32,383 nt of DNA from Candidatus Acidiferrales bacterium (GTDB lineage: Bacteria; Acidobacteriota; Terriglobia; Acidiferrales; UBA7541), in assembly GCA_030037775.1 (NCBI GenBank), contig JASHQB010000277.1, forward strand, positions 1 to 32,383, read 5' to 3'. A program made the position numbers and the translations under genes. Shown here one piece after another: positions 8,261 to 17,307 of this stretch (position 1 is its first letter; each line of letters starts with the position of its first letter). The notes under the pieces were generated by a model that was given only the letters and a program-made list of their open reading frames with translations, searched no databases and had not been told where the DNA came from.

Positions 8261-9550
8261 ATGCAAAAAACTTTCGGGAGCCTGCTTCTTGGAGCACTTT
8301 TCTTGGCTAGTTGTGTGCCCGGCGCTCGCGCGCAGACCGTTACCTATGACATCCACTTCACGAACTCTATACCGAAGGACGGACCATCACCTTCATCCGG
8401 TTCGTTCGTGTACAACTACGCGACGGGTAGCTTTGTAAAATTTACAGTGGTCTGGGATGGGCTCACGTTCGATCTCACGTCGACTGCCAACAATCCCGAG
8501 GTCACGAGTGGGGCTCCGGCATGTATCGGCACTGCCACGGGGGCGGCAGCGACCCTCGCGCTGATGACGCAATGCGACACAGCGAACCCCGCGACCACGA
8601 CTACCTATTGGTACGGGATCAACCCAAACTTCCCTGAACGTGTGCTCAGGAACGCGGCCTTCACGTTTATCACTTTTCCGGCGCCTCTGCCGAGCTCTGG
8701 GGAAGCCGAGATGTCCACCGTCGTCCCTGGCACCGGAACAGGCCATGTGGCACAAGGGCCCTTCACCGTGTCCGAGGTCCCGATTTTTCCGCATTATTTG
8801 GGGGGAGCCGCCGGACAGATCATCCATATCGTCGCTGGACCGGTGATGGTGCCGCCCGGAGTTCCGGTTGAGGCGAATCTGGGGTTTGTGGATATCAATG
8901 GAAATAGTGTTGGGCCAAGTTCGACGGTAACGCTCAATGCAGGGGAGACGGCATCACTGGATTTGATCGTGGATACACTTGTGGGACAGTCCGGACAAAG
9001 AGTGGAAGTAAGACCGGTAGTGGAGGTTGCAGGCGCCGGCGCGGCTGCGGGCGCGGTTGCGCTAACGCCGCCGACGGTTGAACTGCCGGAAGTAACAGAG
9101 ATATTCGACCGTTTAACCGGGGACGGAACCGTGCTGGTGCCGGGGGAGATTGCATATCCGCCGAACCCCCAATTCGCATTCCAGGGATTGGCGGCGAGAC
9201 AAACGATGCGGCTGATCGTGGCTGCCGTTCCCCCGAATTTCTGCGTGGGCACCTTGGGGTTCGTCAATAAAGATGGCAGCCCAGTGGGGCCGAGCCTTCA
9301 GGTGAATCTGGCGCCAGGACAAGCGGCGTTGCTTGACTTGAATTCCGCCACCTTGGGGCTGCAGCCCGGACAACGAATGGAGCTACAACCGATGGTGCGC
9401 GGGACGCCGGCGACGGCAGCTAGACCTGCAGTCTCCTCAGCGTGCCTAGCAAACGCGGAGGTCTTCGACAATGCCACGGGGCGGAGCGCGACGTATCAAA
9501 CGGGAGCAAGCGCATTGCCCAACCGCGCAGTAACGAAGCCGGCCAACTAA
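8261..9550 (+). CDS. Secreted protein of unknown function with an internal domain duplication
   Basis: A 429-residue protein that I do not recognise as a family. It begins with a clear signal peptide (MQKTFGSLLLGALFLASCVPGARAQ). Residues ~26-180 are beta-rich and Thr/Ser/Pro-rich, with no catalytic motif visible. Two copies of a ~100-residue unit follow. One starts at ~182 (GQIIHIVAG... NLGFVDINGNSVGPS... QSGQRVEVRPVV... TEIFDRLTG). The other starts at ~310 (RQTMRLIVA... TLGFVNKDGSPVGPS... QPGQRMELQPMV... AEVFDNATG). The matching order suggests tandem beta-sandwich or adhesion-like domains. It has no PEP-CTERM or LPXTG tail. It is convergent with the tannase-family gene, with 31 nt between stops. 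The short preceding motif GGGAAGGGA could serve as SD. Confidence 0.75.
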   Translation: MQKTFGSLLLGALFLASCVPGARAQTVTYDIHFTNSIPKDGPSPSSGSFVYNYATGSFVKFTVVWDGLTFDLTSTANNPEVTSGAPACIGTATGAAATLALMTQCDTANPATTTTYWYGINPNFPERVLRNAAFTFITFPAPLPSSGEAEMSTVVPGTGTGHVAQGPFTVSEVPIFPHYLGGAAGQIIHIVAGPVMVPPGVPVEANLGFVDINGNSVGPSSTVTLNAGETASLDLIVDTLVGQSGQRVEVRPVVEVAGAGAAAGAVALTPPTVELPEVTEIFDRLTGDGTVLVPGEIAYPPNPQFAFQGLAARQTMRLIVAAVPPNFCVGTLGFVNKDGSPVGPSLQVNLAPGQAALLDLNSATLGLQPGQRMELQPMVRGTPATAARPAVSSACLANAEVFDNATGRSATYQTGASALPNRAVTKPAN

Positions 9551-9581
9551 AGTGAACGTGTGCTTGTGTTGAGCAGATCGC

Positions 9582-11186
9582 TCACTTCGGTGCCACACAG
9601 AAGAAATTAGCGGCATCGTTCGTGTCGCCGTGACCTTTGTACTGCGCAGCGGCAGGATAGGCGCATAGCGGTCGCGTCATTTGGATACCCTTTGTGGCGT
9701 CATCGCCCGAAAATTTTGTGGCGATAATTTGGAAGGGCGCCTGGCCTTTTTCCACCCAGGCTTCGAGCGCGAGAAAAAAACTGTGCTGCGCGTCGTTGTT
9801 CTGAACCGTAGATCGCGTTAACGAGCTAAAGGGAGCCGGGCCCGGCCCTCCACCACAATGCTGAATGCCTGGGAGCATATACAGGCGCGAAAAAGATACG
9901 ACGTTTTCTTTGCCCATCGCCTTAACTACGCTCTGGTAATAATTCACGGTATTGAGCGCCGGGATTGCGGGGTCGTCCCAGCCGTGATACACGATCAATC
10001 TTCCACCGTGATTGCGAAATGCCCACAAATCCGGATTCGTGGCGTTCAGGACATCGGCTAACTTCTGATCGGCGGCCTTCACGGCGTCGTCAATCTTTGC
10101 GTCCCTGTAGTTCCACGCAGCTGACGAGTAGACCATGTCGGCGAAAAACCCATTGCCGAACTGGAAGAGCAAGCTTTCCTCGGGTGTGCGGCCCGTGATC
10201 CAGGTCGCCCACCCGTTCTCGCCGGTCTCAGCTCCGGGGAGATAACCGGGGAAAAGCAGGCGGCCCCGCGAATCCTTGGCGCCGCCATAAAGCTTCTTGA
10301 GCGACGTGATCTGCGGGGCGGTGAGGCAAGAATCCGAATCGGCGCCCTTGCACAGCATGACCGCAGGATCGAAGCGGCACTTGCGCGGATCATTGAGAAT
10401 ACCGTCCGCGACGCCGTCCTGTGCGTCGCAAGCGTCATTCACCGCCTTCGCAAGCGCGGGCAATTTGCGGGAGGGAATGTAACTGGCGGCGTCGAGCGTG
10501 AGCGCCTGGACGTTCCAGAGCGCGTTGGTGAGCAGATGGGTCCAGAAATTGGCGGGTGCACCAGCGAGTATGCCATCGTAGTCATTGGGATACTTCTGGG
10601 CTTCCATCAGCGCCTGACGGCCGCCGTTTGAGCAGCCGGCGAAATACGAATAGCGCGGCGTCGTCCCGTAGAAAGCCTGGATGGCGGTTTTCGCGGCTGC
10701 GGTCATTTCGTGGATCGCGCGGTAGCCGAAGTCGGCGATTTTCTCCGGATGGCCGAGCGCCCAGCGAGCGTCCACTTCATCGGCGGAGTGTCCGGTGTCG
10801 GTGGCTGCGGTGGCGAAGCCGTTCATTACGGCTGCGGCCATTCCAGGATAGTCAATCGAGCCGGCGAAGCCGCCGTTACCCTGCGCCTGGAATTTGCCAT
10901 TCCAGCCGCTGAGGGGCAGCCAGATTTCGTTCTTGATGTAGGAATCGGCGGAGGGAGAAGACTGCGCCGCAACTCTGCAAAAGGCAGGTGCGGCCTTGAA
11001 CAACGGCTCTTGCGAGAAGCCGCCCGCGGTGACGGTCTGCGCCATGGTGACCTTCGCGTGAGGCAACATAAGCTGCGCGAGCTTTTCACAAGATTGCGAG
11101 CCAGCGGGTGACATCAGCTTTGCCGGTGCGAATGTTACTGAGGGCAAAATCGCCAGGGCGAAAACTAGAATTGAGAGTTTCCTCAC
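9582..11186 (-). CDS. Tannase/feruloyl esterase family protein, exported
   Basis: Alpha/beta hydrolase of the tannase/feruloyl esterase family (PF07519), which releases gallate or hydroxycinnamates from plant esters; the actual substrate here is unknown. The CS-D-HC signature is complete, counted from the GTG start: C185-S186 in AGCSNGGRQ (nucleophile and disulfide partner), acid D405 in HGWDDPAIP, and H443-C444 in GIQHCGGG. The GTG at 11186 gives MRKLSILVFALAILPSVTFA, a good signal peptide, and has GGGAG 7 nt upstream. Longer in-frame starts at 11204 (ATG) and 11231 lack an SD and blur the signal peptide. At 534 residues it is normal for the family. It lies alone on the minus strand, downstream of tRNA-Val. 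Confidence 0.9.
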   Translation of the reverse strand: MRKLSILVFALAILPSVTFAPAKLMSPAGSQSCEKLAQLMLPHAKVTMAQTVTAGGFSQEPLFKAAPAFCRVAAQSSPSADSYIKNEIWLPLSGWNGKFQAQGNGGFAGSIDYPGMAAAVMNGFATAATDTGHSADEVDARWALGHPEKIADFGYRAIHEMTAAAKTAIQAFYGTTPRYSYFAGCSNGGRQALMEAQKYPNDYDGILAGAPANFWTHLLTNALWNVQALTLDAASYIPSRKLPALAKAVNDACDAQDGVADGILNDPRKCRFDPAVMLCKGADSDSCLTAPQITSLKKLYGGAKDSRGRLLFPGYLPGAETGENGWATWITGRTPEESLLFQFGNGFFADMVYSSAAWNYRDAKIDDAVKAADQKLADVLNATNPDLWAFRNHGGRLIVYHGWDDPAIPALNTVNYYQSVVKAMGKENVVSFSRLYMLPGIQHCGGGPGPAPFSSLTRSTVQNNDAQHSFFLALEAWVEKGQAPFQIIATKFSGDDATKGIQMTRPLCAYPAAAQYKGHGDTNDAANFFCVAPK

Positions 11187-11264
11187 GCGGGAGCTCCCTT
11201 GCATAAAGCACGTCACAAAACAGGCTGACACAGCGGCCGTGCTTGCGCAAGCGATTGAAAGGAA

Positions 11265-11341
11265 TGGTAGGCCCGTGCGGGCTCGAACCGCAGACCTCTA
11301 CCGTGTCAAGGTAGCGCTCTAACCAACTGAGCTACGGGCCT
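11265..11341 (-). tRNA. tRNA-Val (GAC), CCA encoded
   Basis: Read on the minus strand, it folds as a full cloverleaf. The acceptor AGGCCCG pairs with CGGGCCT. The D arm is GCTC-loop-GAGC. The anticodon stem CTACC/GGTAG has loop TTGACAC, so the anticodon is GAC (valine). The T arm is TGCGG-TTCGAGC-CCGCA. The discriminator is A, and CCA follows directly (11265-11267) in the genome. No integrase or duplicated 3' end was seen beside it. Confidence 0.96.
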
Positions 11342-11519
11342 GATGGCGACAAACCAACTGGCCGGGCAAATCCAATCTTACCGTATTTCCAAGTGGGCGC
11401 ACAATTTGGTTCACAGGCGCTTGAATTTCCGCTCGCAGCGCCAAGATTGCATCGTACTTTCGGCTGGCACATGATGTAGGTCAGCGGCGGCAAACGGGAA
11501 TAATGAAGGAGATTCACTG

Positions 11520-12782
11520 ATGCGGACGAATCGGCGTGAATTTCTTGCGGGCATCGGCGGAGCCACGGCACTCAAGGCGCTCGGAGACAGTGGCTCCGAG
11601 GCATTATTCGAGAGTTCAAGTCTTTCTTCCGTTCCTTCCCCCACGACGGCACTTCCTGCTAAAGGCAATTTTGCGATTCCCGAAGGGGTGACATACATCA
11701 ACAGTGCATTCATTCATCCAATGCCCGTCGCAGCAGCGCAAGCTCTTCGGGAGTATGTGGACGTTCGGTCGGAGCCCGGGATCGCGTCAAAGCTGCAAAA
11801 CGTGGACGTCAAAGCCGAGTTCGCCGCGCTGATCAACGCGAAGCCTTCGGAGATCAGCTTTGTCCCCAACACCAGTACAGGAGAGAATCTGGTCGTCAAT
11901 GGATTAGGAATTCCGCACACAAATGGCAACGTGGTGACCGACGCGCTGCACTTCGAAGGGGCACTGTTGCATTTGGGAGAATTGCAGAAGCGCAACGGGC
12001 TGGATCTTCGCATCGTGCCCATGCGCAACTGGCGAATCGACATGCGCGACATGGAGCGCATGGTCGACAACAAAACGAAATTGCTCGAAATATCGCTGGT
12101 GGCGATGCCCAATGGTTTTCAGCATGACTTGAAGGCCGTCTGCGATCTCGCTCATGCGCATGGCGCATTGGTTTACGCGGACATCGCTCAGGCGGCGGGG
12201 AACATGCCCATCGACGTGCGGGAGAGCGATGTGGATTTCTGCGCCTGCTCGAGCTTCAAATGGCTGATGGGGGAGTTCGGGCTTGGCTTTCTGTTCGTGA
12301 AGGAATCGCTTCTCGATCGGATGAGCGCGTGTCTCCAATATGGCTATTCTGAGGCACGAGTGCTCGACTCGCACTTCATGCCAGGCGATCCTCCGAGCGA
12401 TTCACCTTACACGTGGGAGCTCAAAAACGACGCGGGCGGGCACTTTGAAGTGGCCACGCCTACGATTGGCTTGATGTTTGCCCTCGGCCAATCGCTGCCC
12501 TACATCCGGAGGCTCGGCGTTGAGAACATCCGGGCGCACCGACAGCCGATGATCAAGAAACTTCAACAAGAAATGCCACGACTCGGATTCGAGCCGCTCA
12601 CGCCCGCGGAGTCCACTTCAGCGGTGGTTGCGTTTGCGGTGAAAGATTACCAGTCTGTTTCAAAGCGCCTGCGCGAGGGAAACGTCAACGTCAGATTAGC
12701 CCGGAACTATATAAAAGTGTCTCCCTCGGTATTCAACGACATGAACGACATTGACAAATTGCTGGAAGTCTTGGCTCAATAG
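11520..12782 (+). CDS. Tat-exported class V aminotransferase-fold protein
   Basis: A 420-residue PLP enzyme of fold type I, class V (cysteine desulfurase / isopenicillin-N-epimerase-like group). The N-terminus MRTNRREFLAGIGGATALKAL carries a twin-arginine motif (RREFLAG), so the folded cofactor-loaded protein is probably exported. Landmarks are the PLP-phosphate region FVPNTSTGENLVVNGL, the acidic residue in VYADIAQAAGNMPIDV that contacts the pyridine ring, and the Schiff-base lysine K247 in SSFKWLMGEFGLGFLF. The SD GAAGGAG precedes the ATG by about 8 nt. The reaction (desulfuration, epimerisation, kynureninase-like) cannot be assigned. It lies upstream of the TonB-dependent receptor, but the 447-nt gap argues for separate transcription. 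Confidence 0.87.
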   Translation: MRTNRREFLAGIGGATALKALGDSGSEALFESSSLSSVPSPTTALPAKGNFAIPEGVTYINSAFIHPMPVAAAQALREYVDVRSEPGIASKLQNVDVKAEFAALINAKPSEISFVPNTSTGENLVVNGLGIPHTNGNVVTDALHFEGALLHLGELQKRNGLDLRIVPMRNWRIDMRDMERMVDNKTKLLEISLVAMPNGFQHDLKAVCDLAHAHGALVYADIAQAAGNMPIDVRESDVDFCACSSFKWLMGEFGLGFLFVKESLLDRMSACLQYGYSEARVLDSHFMPGDPPSDSPYTWELKNDAGGHFEVATPTIGLMFALGQSLPYIRRLGVENIRAHRQPMIKKLQQEMPRLGFEPLTPAESTSAVVAFAVKDYQSVSKRLREGNVNVRLARNYIKVSPSVFNDMNDIDKLLEVLAQ

Positions 12783-13229
12783 GACGGGCGCAGGGGACCA
12801 GCGAGTTCTTTGATTGCGTGGCGGCAATTTTTTTTTCGCGCGTGGCAATCTTGGCGACGGTTGGTTCTCAAAGAAAAACCACACGAATAGTACTTACGTA
12901 CACAAACCCATATTTCACTTCCATAATTGGGATACACGCAAAAGAGAGCCATTCGGGGAGACCAGCCATCTATTTATGGCTATTACACTTACGACCTTGT
13001 GCCTCAATTGCGTTATGGATTAGCTCTTGCATGGCTAAGGGCTTCCGGTCAGTTGGCGATCGGAAAGTCGCAAGGCCGAGAATTTCGCGGTCCACGGGGC
13101 GAGACAAGCGCGAAAGCAAAAGAGCTTGGGGCCAACCTCAGTTCACTTTTCTTTCCGGTTTTTTGGAGGACTTCGCGGAATCAGTGTTTGTGGCGGTTCT
13201 GGTCGTTTGCAACCTTTCAAGGAGGAATC
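12783..13229 (+). other. Gene-free leader before the TonB-dependent receptor
   Basis: This stretch has no convincing gene. It contains a T9 run at about 12829, a short AT-richer segment (12880-12935) and AGCCA/TGGCT arms around 12963-12980. The receptor frame stays open through 12927-13229, but that translation is basic and signal-less, so the region is read as a long 5' untranslated leader or promoter region. No confident promoter hexamers were seen. Confidence 0.5.
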
Positions 13230-16200
13230 ATGCAGAGAGCAGGTAAGCGAGTGAAGGGTCTACTCGCCTTCGCAATTCATTCGACAGCAATCTTCTTTTT
13301 CGTTTTTGCGCTGGCGTCCGTTTCTCCAGCGCAGTCCACCGCGACGCTTCAAGGAACCGTCACGGACACTTCCAACGCGGCCGTGCCGGGTGCGAAGGTG
13401 GTGATCCACGATCAGGACACGGGGGTCGAGCGCACCACACAGACAAACCAAGACGGTGCTTATCTGGTGCCTGGACTTCTCCCCGGCACGTACCAAATCA
13501 CGTTCAGCGCGAATGGTTTTGAAAGCTACGTGATCAAGGACTTGAAGCTCGACGTGGCGACCACGGTAATGGAAAACGCGGAACTCAAGGTCGGCGAAGT
13601 AACGCAAGAAGTGACAGTATCGGGTGGCGAGCCGCTGGTGAACACGACCAGTCCCGGCGTGAGCCAAGTGATCACGCCGAAGACGGTGCAGGAGATTCCT
13701 CTCAACGGACGCCACTTCCTGGATCTGGCGCCTCTTACGCCGGGCACGATGACCGCGCCGCAAAACGGCTTCCTGGTTGCGCCACTACAGGGGTTGGGTG
13801 CGCTGAGCATAGACACCGCAGGGCAGCGCGAGACGACGCTGAATTTCCTGATCAACGGAATCAACTTGAACGACGAAGTGCAGAACCAGGTCACCTTCCA
13901 GCCTTCGATCGATACCATGTCGGAGTTCAAGATCGATAACTCGACGTTCCCCGCGCAATATGGGCGGAACTCCGGGGCAATCATCAACGTGGCGACGCGT
14001 TCGGGAACGAACGACTTCCACGGTGAAGCGTTCGACTTCCTGCGCAACAATTACTTTGATGCGCGCAACTTTTTCAATCCGGTGGGAACCACCCAATCGC
14101 CACTGAACCGCAACGATTTTGGCGGCGACTTCGGCGGACCCATCAAGAGGAACAAGGCATTTGTCTTCTTGAGTTATGAAGGGCTGCGGCAGCGGCACGG
14201 ACTGCCACTCGAAGAGAGCGTGCCGGCCGCCGGAACAACGTCTACAGATCCCACGGTCAATAATATCCTTGCGATTCTGGCCAAGACGGCGCCGGCGAAT
14301 GCGACTCTGGACGGGGAGCCGGCCTTCTTTGGCTCTACCGACGCTCCGGTGAACGAAGATATCGGAACCGGCGACGTGGACTTCAACTTGACAAGCAGCG
14401 ATCTCCTCCACGGTTATTACGCAATCGAGAAGGATCATCGTTTTGAACCCACATCGGACGCCAACGTGGCCGGCTTCGGCGATACGCGCGACGGATCCCG
14501 GCAGCTGCTCACGCTGAGTGAAAGCCACATTTTCAATCCGAATCTCACCAACCAGGTTCGCTTGGGATTCAACCGTTTGTACATTACGTTCCTGCCGAAC
14601 GACAGCGACATCGTGGCGTCCACAGTGGGCATCAATTTGCCCGGGGGTGTGCCGGACGTGGGCTTGCCTCTGATTTTGATCGAAGGCCTGCCGACGGGTA
14701 CGCTGGAATTCGGCAACCCGGTTGGCGAACCGCAAGGACGCGGCGACACCACGGTGGCAGGCAACGATACGGTGAGCTGGCTCAAAGGACGGCACTCGTT
14801 CGATTTCGGCGTGGACGTGAGCCGGTTCTACAATAACAATATTTCGGAGAACGTCGGCGATTTCGTTTTTAGTTCGCTGACGAATTTCTTGAACGACGGC
14901 GCAGCGGCGTTCTCGACGGAAGAAGGCAACGCCGACGACAAAATCCTGATGCCGGCGTGGGGCCTCTTCGCGCAAGACAGCTTCAAGTGGAGACCCAATT
15001 TCACGTTCAACCTCGGTGTGCGCTATGACTGGAACGGGACGCCGACCGAGGCCGACAACCGTCTGGCGGTGTTCAATCCGGCGGCGGATGCGCTGGAGAC
15101 GATCGGCACGCCTGGATTCACCCAAGTTTATCCGACAAACGATAAACTGTTTCAGCCGCGAGTAGGCCTTGCGTGGGATCCATGGGGCGACGGCAAGACA
15201 TCGGTCCGCGCCGGCTATGCCATTCTGGCGCAGCAGCCGACGACCGATCTGGTGTCAGGGTTGTCCGGAAATCCGCCGTTCGCGGTGCCGCTGGCGAGCA
15301 GTTCCATCTCGAACAGCATCACTTTCGAAGCGCCGCCCGTGAGTCCCAAGACAGTTTCTCCGGACACTGTTGACCCGAACTATCATGATGCCTACGTCCA
15401 AGATTGGAACCTGACCGTCCAACGTGAACTCACAAACACCTTGGGCCTTCAGGTAGCGTATGTTGGTTCCAAGGCGACCCATTTGCAGCAGGAACTGAAC
15501 CTCAACCAACCGGCGGTGGTTGCCGGCACGTTCTCGCCAGCGACCGCGGCGCCGTACCCGAACTTCAGCGAAATCGTGGATCTCGCGAGCAATGGGAATT
15601 CAAACTACAACGCGCTATGGGTTACGGCCAATAAGCAGGTGACCCATGGGTTCCAATTCCTCGCCACCTACACGTGGTCAAAATCGCTGGATTATTCATC
15701 GTTGGACGTGCCCAACAATCTTCCGCAGGACAGCAACAACCTGCGAAATGAGTACGGGCCGTCGGATTTCGATGCGCGGAATCGCTTTGTTCTGAGCGGC
15801 TTCTATACGTTGCCGTTCCAGGGCAATCGGCTGGTTTCCGGGTGGCAGCTTGCGCTCATCACCCAGGCGCAAAGCGGCAATCCGTTGACCGTGTATATGT
15901 CCGGAGTGAGCGGGCTTTTCCCGGGCGCCGTGGTACGGCCCAACGTCACAGGGCCAGTTGAGGTCACCGGCAATCCCGCGGACTGGATCGCAAACCCGCA
16001 GGTGTTTACCAATCCTTGCAGTTCGGCGACCGGGACGCTGGTTTGCAGCGCCGGAAACGAGGGAAGGAACTCGATCATCGGGCCCGATTTTGTGGACACG
16101 GACTTCTCGTTGATCAAGGACACCAAGATCACCGAGCGGGTCGGCTCCGAATTCCGGGTGGAGGCGTTCGACATTTTCAATCATCCGAATTTCGGCGATC

Positions 16201-16328
16201 CGAATTTCGTGTTCAACGCCGCGACGGGGACGATGCTGAGTTCAAGCGTGATCAACACAACGCGCTTCCCGGAGGGTGACTTTGGGTCATCACGGCAACT
16301 TCAGTTCGCGCTGAAGCTGACTTTCTAA
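13230..16328 (+). CDS. TonB-dependent receptor with N-terminal carboxypeptidase-regulatory-like domain
   Basis: A 1032-residue outer-membrane protein of the acidobacterial Oar/CarboxypepD_reg TonB-dependent group. After a signal peptide (hydrophobic stretch IHSTAIFFFVFALASVSPAQS) comes a beta-sandwich domain (LQGTVTDTSNAAVPGAKVVIHDQDTG, YLVPGLLPGTYQITFSANGF). A plug domain follows, with QEIPLNGRHFLDLAPLTPG and ATRSGTNDFHGEAFDFLRNNYFDARNFF. The rest is a large beta-barrel ending in ALKLTF, the terminal phenylalanine typical of BAM substrates. The start is the ATG at 13230, with AAGGAGG (13219-13225) just upstream; the same frame is open back to 12927 but without such signals. The ligand is unknown; relatives take up saccharides, peptides or siderophores. 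A strong terminator follows the stop. Confidence 0.94.
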   Translation: MQRAGKRVKGLLAFAIHSTAIFFFVFALASVSPAQSTATLQGTVTDTSNAAVPGAKVVIHDQDTGVERTTQTNQDGAYLVPGLLPGTYQITFSANGFESYVIKDLKLDVATTVMENAELKVGEVTQEVTVSGGEPLVNTTSPGVSQVITPKTVQEIPLNGRHFLDLAPLTPGTMTAPQNGFLVAPLQGLGALSIDTAGQRETTLNFLINGINLNDEVQNQVTFQPSIDTMSEFKIDNSTFPAQYGRNSGAIINVATRSGTNDFHGEAFDFLRNNYFDARNFFNPVGTTQSPLNRNDFGGDFGGPIKRNKAFVFLSYEGLRQRHGLPLEESVPAAGTTSTDPTVNNILAILAKTAPANATLDGEPAFFGSTDAPVNEDIGTGDVDFNLTSSDLLHGYYAIEKDHRFEPTSDANVAGFGDTRDGSRQLLTLSESHIFNPNLTNQVRLGFNRLYITFLPNDSDIVASTVGINLPGGVPDVGLPLILIEGLPTGTLEFGNPVGEPQGRGDTTVAGNDTVSWLKGRHSFDFGVDVSRFYNNNISENVGDFVFSSLTNFLNDGAAAFSTEEGNADDKILMPAWGLFAQDSFKWRPNFTFNLGVRYDWNGTPTEADNRLAVFNPAADALETIGTPGFTQVYPTNDKLFQPRVGLAWDPWGDGKTSVRAGYAILAQQPTTDLVSGLSGNPPFAVPLASSSISNSITFEAPPVSPKTVSPDTVDPNYHDAYVQDWNLTVQRELTNTLGLQVAYVGSKATHLQQELNLNQPAVVAGTFSPATAAPYPNFSEIVDLASNGNSNYNALWVTANKQVTHGFQFLATYTWSKSLDYSSLDVPNNLPQDSNNLRNEYGPSDFDARNRFVLSGFYTLPFQGNRLVSGWQLALITQAQSGNPLTVYMSGVSGLFPGAVVRPNVTGPVEVTGNPADWIANPQVFTNPCSSATGTLVCSAGNEGRNSIIGPDFVDTDFSLIKDTKITERVGSEFRVEAFDIFNHPNFGDPNFVFNAATGTMLSSSVINTTRFPEGDFGSSRQLQFALKLTF

Positions 16329-16354
16329 GGGGAACAGCAGAAACGTAATCACCG

Positions 16355-16389
16355 GGCTGGGCCACTGCGGAGTGGCTCAGCCTTTTTTT
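16355..16389 (+). terminator. Rho-independent terminator of the TonB-dependent receptor gene
   Basis: GGCTGgGCCACT (16355-16366) and AGTGGCtCAGCC (16371-16382) form a 12-position stem with one mismatch and a GCGG loop. Seven T's follow immediately (16383-16389). It lies 26 nt after the receptor stop codon. Confidence 0.93.
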
Positions 16390-16642
16390 GTGTGGTGGAT
16401 TTGTGGCGGCCGATGGAAATGCCAAAGCCGCGTCAGTAAGGCTAACTAGGCTGACTGGATTGTTTCACGTGAATCTGAATTATCTCCTGCCCGCGAGGGT
16501 AGGACTTGAACGAAAACATCTGGTCGGAAACGCGCGTAAAACTTACCCATCGCGAACACAGGTTCTGATTCTTGGTAAACGGGTAACTGGAAACTTGCTC
16601 TCTGGGGTATCCGTCGCCCTCAACATGGTTCGGATTCTCGGA
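16390..16642. other. Intergenic stretch without recognised features
   Basis: This lies between the terminator and the convergent small membrane protein gene. The only structure noticed is a TTCACGTGAA palindrome near 16466. Frames here are short and have no recognisable content. Confidence 0.5.
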
Positions 16643-17023
16643 CTATCGGGGCTGGCGCGGTCTCCACAGTCCCTGTACTGAGAGGACGATGGAGAAGAGC
16701 GAGGTCACGCCGAGCGCGAGGAGCGTCCAGATAAAGAAAAAGGCTCCGCTGGACTTGGCGATCGCTCCGCCGACTCCCGCCCCCTTCATGTGGATGACGG
16801 GGACGAGCAACCCAAGGAGCGACCCGAGGAGAATGATGACGTACCCCGAGCGCTTTCCGGCCAGCGCCAGCGTTCCGTACAGCCAGACGACCAGAATGGG
16901 CAGGACAATGAGGTCTGAAAGCCTCCCTGGCTCCATTCCGCGGACGATGTCGCCGGCCAGATGCAACGTCACGAAGAGGACCGAGAGGAGAGAGGCGATG
17001 GTTAACACAACGTTCTGTCTCAT
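16643..17023 (-). CDS. Small integral membrane protein, unknown function
   Basis: A 126-residue protein with four predicted transmembrane helices: VVLTIASLLSVLFVTLHLAG, LIVLPILVVWLYGTLALAG, SGYVIILLGSLLGLLVPVI and GAFFFIWTLLALGVTSLFSIVLS. The tail is short and basic (GLWRPRQPR). The family is not recognised; similar four-helix proteins occur widely in Acidobacteriota as hypothetical membrane proteins. The start is the ATG at 17023, preceded on its strand by GGAGAT. A longer frame from 17080 adds a non-hydrophobic extension and is less likely. It is divergent from the lipoprotein gene at 17308. Confidence 0.7.
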   Translation of the reverse strand: MRQNVVLTIASLLSVLFVTLHLAGDIVRGMEPGRLSDLIVLPILVVWLYGTLALAGKRSGYVIILLGSLLGLLVPVIHMKGAGVGGAIAKSSGAFFFIWTLLALGVTSLFSIVLSVQGLWRPRQPR

Positions 17024-17131
17024 TGGATATCTCCGTTTAGACTGGAGCGCCCAGGTCTTGCAATGCGCGGAGGATACCACTTTTTACCATAGGTGAGTGT
17101 GCCCTGCTCGTCAGCGGGTTCAGCCGTGTTT

Positions 17132-17167
17132 GGCAGGTAAAAAAGGAAATCCCGATGTAAACCTGCC
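17132..17167. repeat. Inverted repeat in the divergent intergenic region
   Basis: GGCAGGT (17132-17138) and ACCTGCC (17161-17167) are perfect inverted arms separated by 22 nt, between the small membrane protein gene (-) and the DUF1579-like gene (+). It could be an operator or a leader structure. The surrounding 17024-17307 holds no gene. Confidence 0.35.
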
Positions 17168-17307
17168 GGAACTGAGGTTCGTTTTTCTTCGAAGTGGTAT
17201 TGAGAGTTCCATAGAAAGTGGCTATGCACAAATGCCGCTAGCTGAGTCAATCTAAGAAGGTGGCATTCGTTCAGTTTGATTCCGGCGCAATTCAAAAGGG
17301 GGGCATC

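Noticed and set aside
11265-11341. tRNA-Val as an integration (att) site
   Set aside because: No integrase, no duplicated tRNA 3' end and no foreign-looking genes were seen next to it.
12927-13229. N-terminal extension of the TonB-dependent receptor
   Set aside because: The frame is open, but the translation has no signal peptide, whereas the ATG at 13230 has a perfect SD and a signal sequence right after it.
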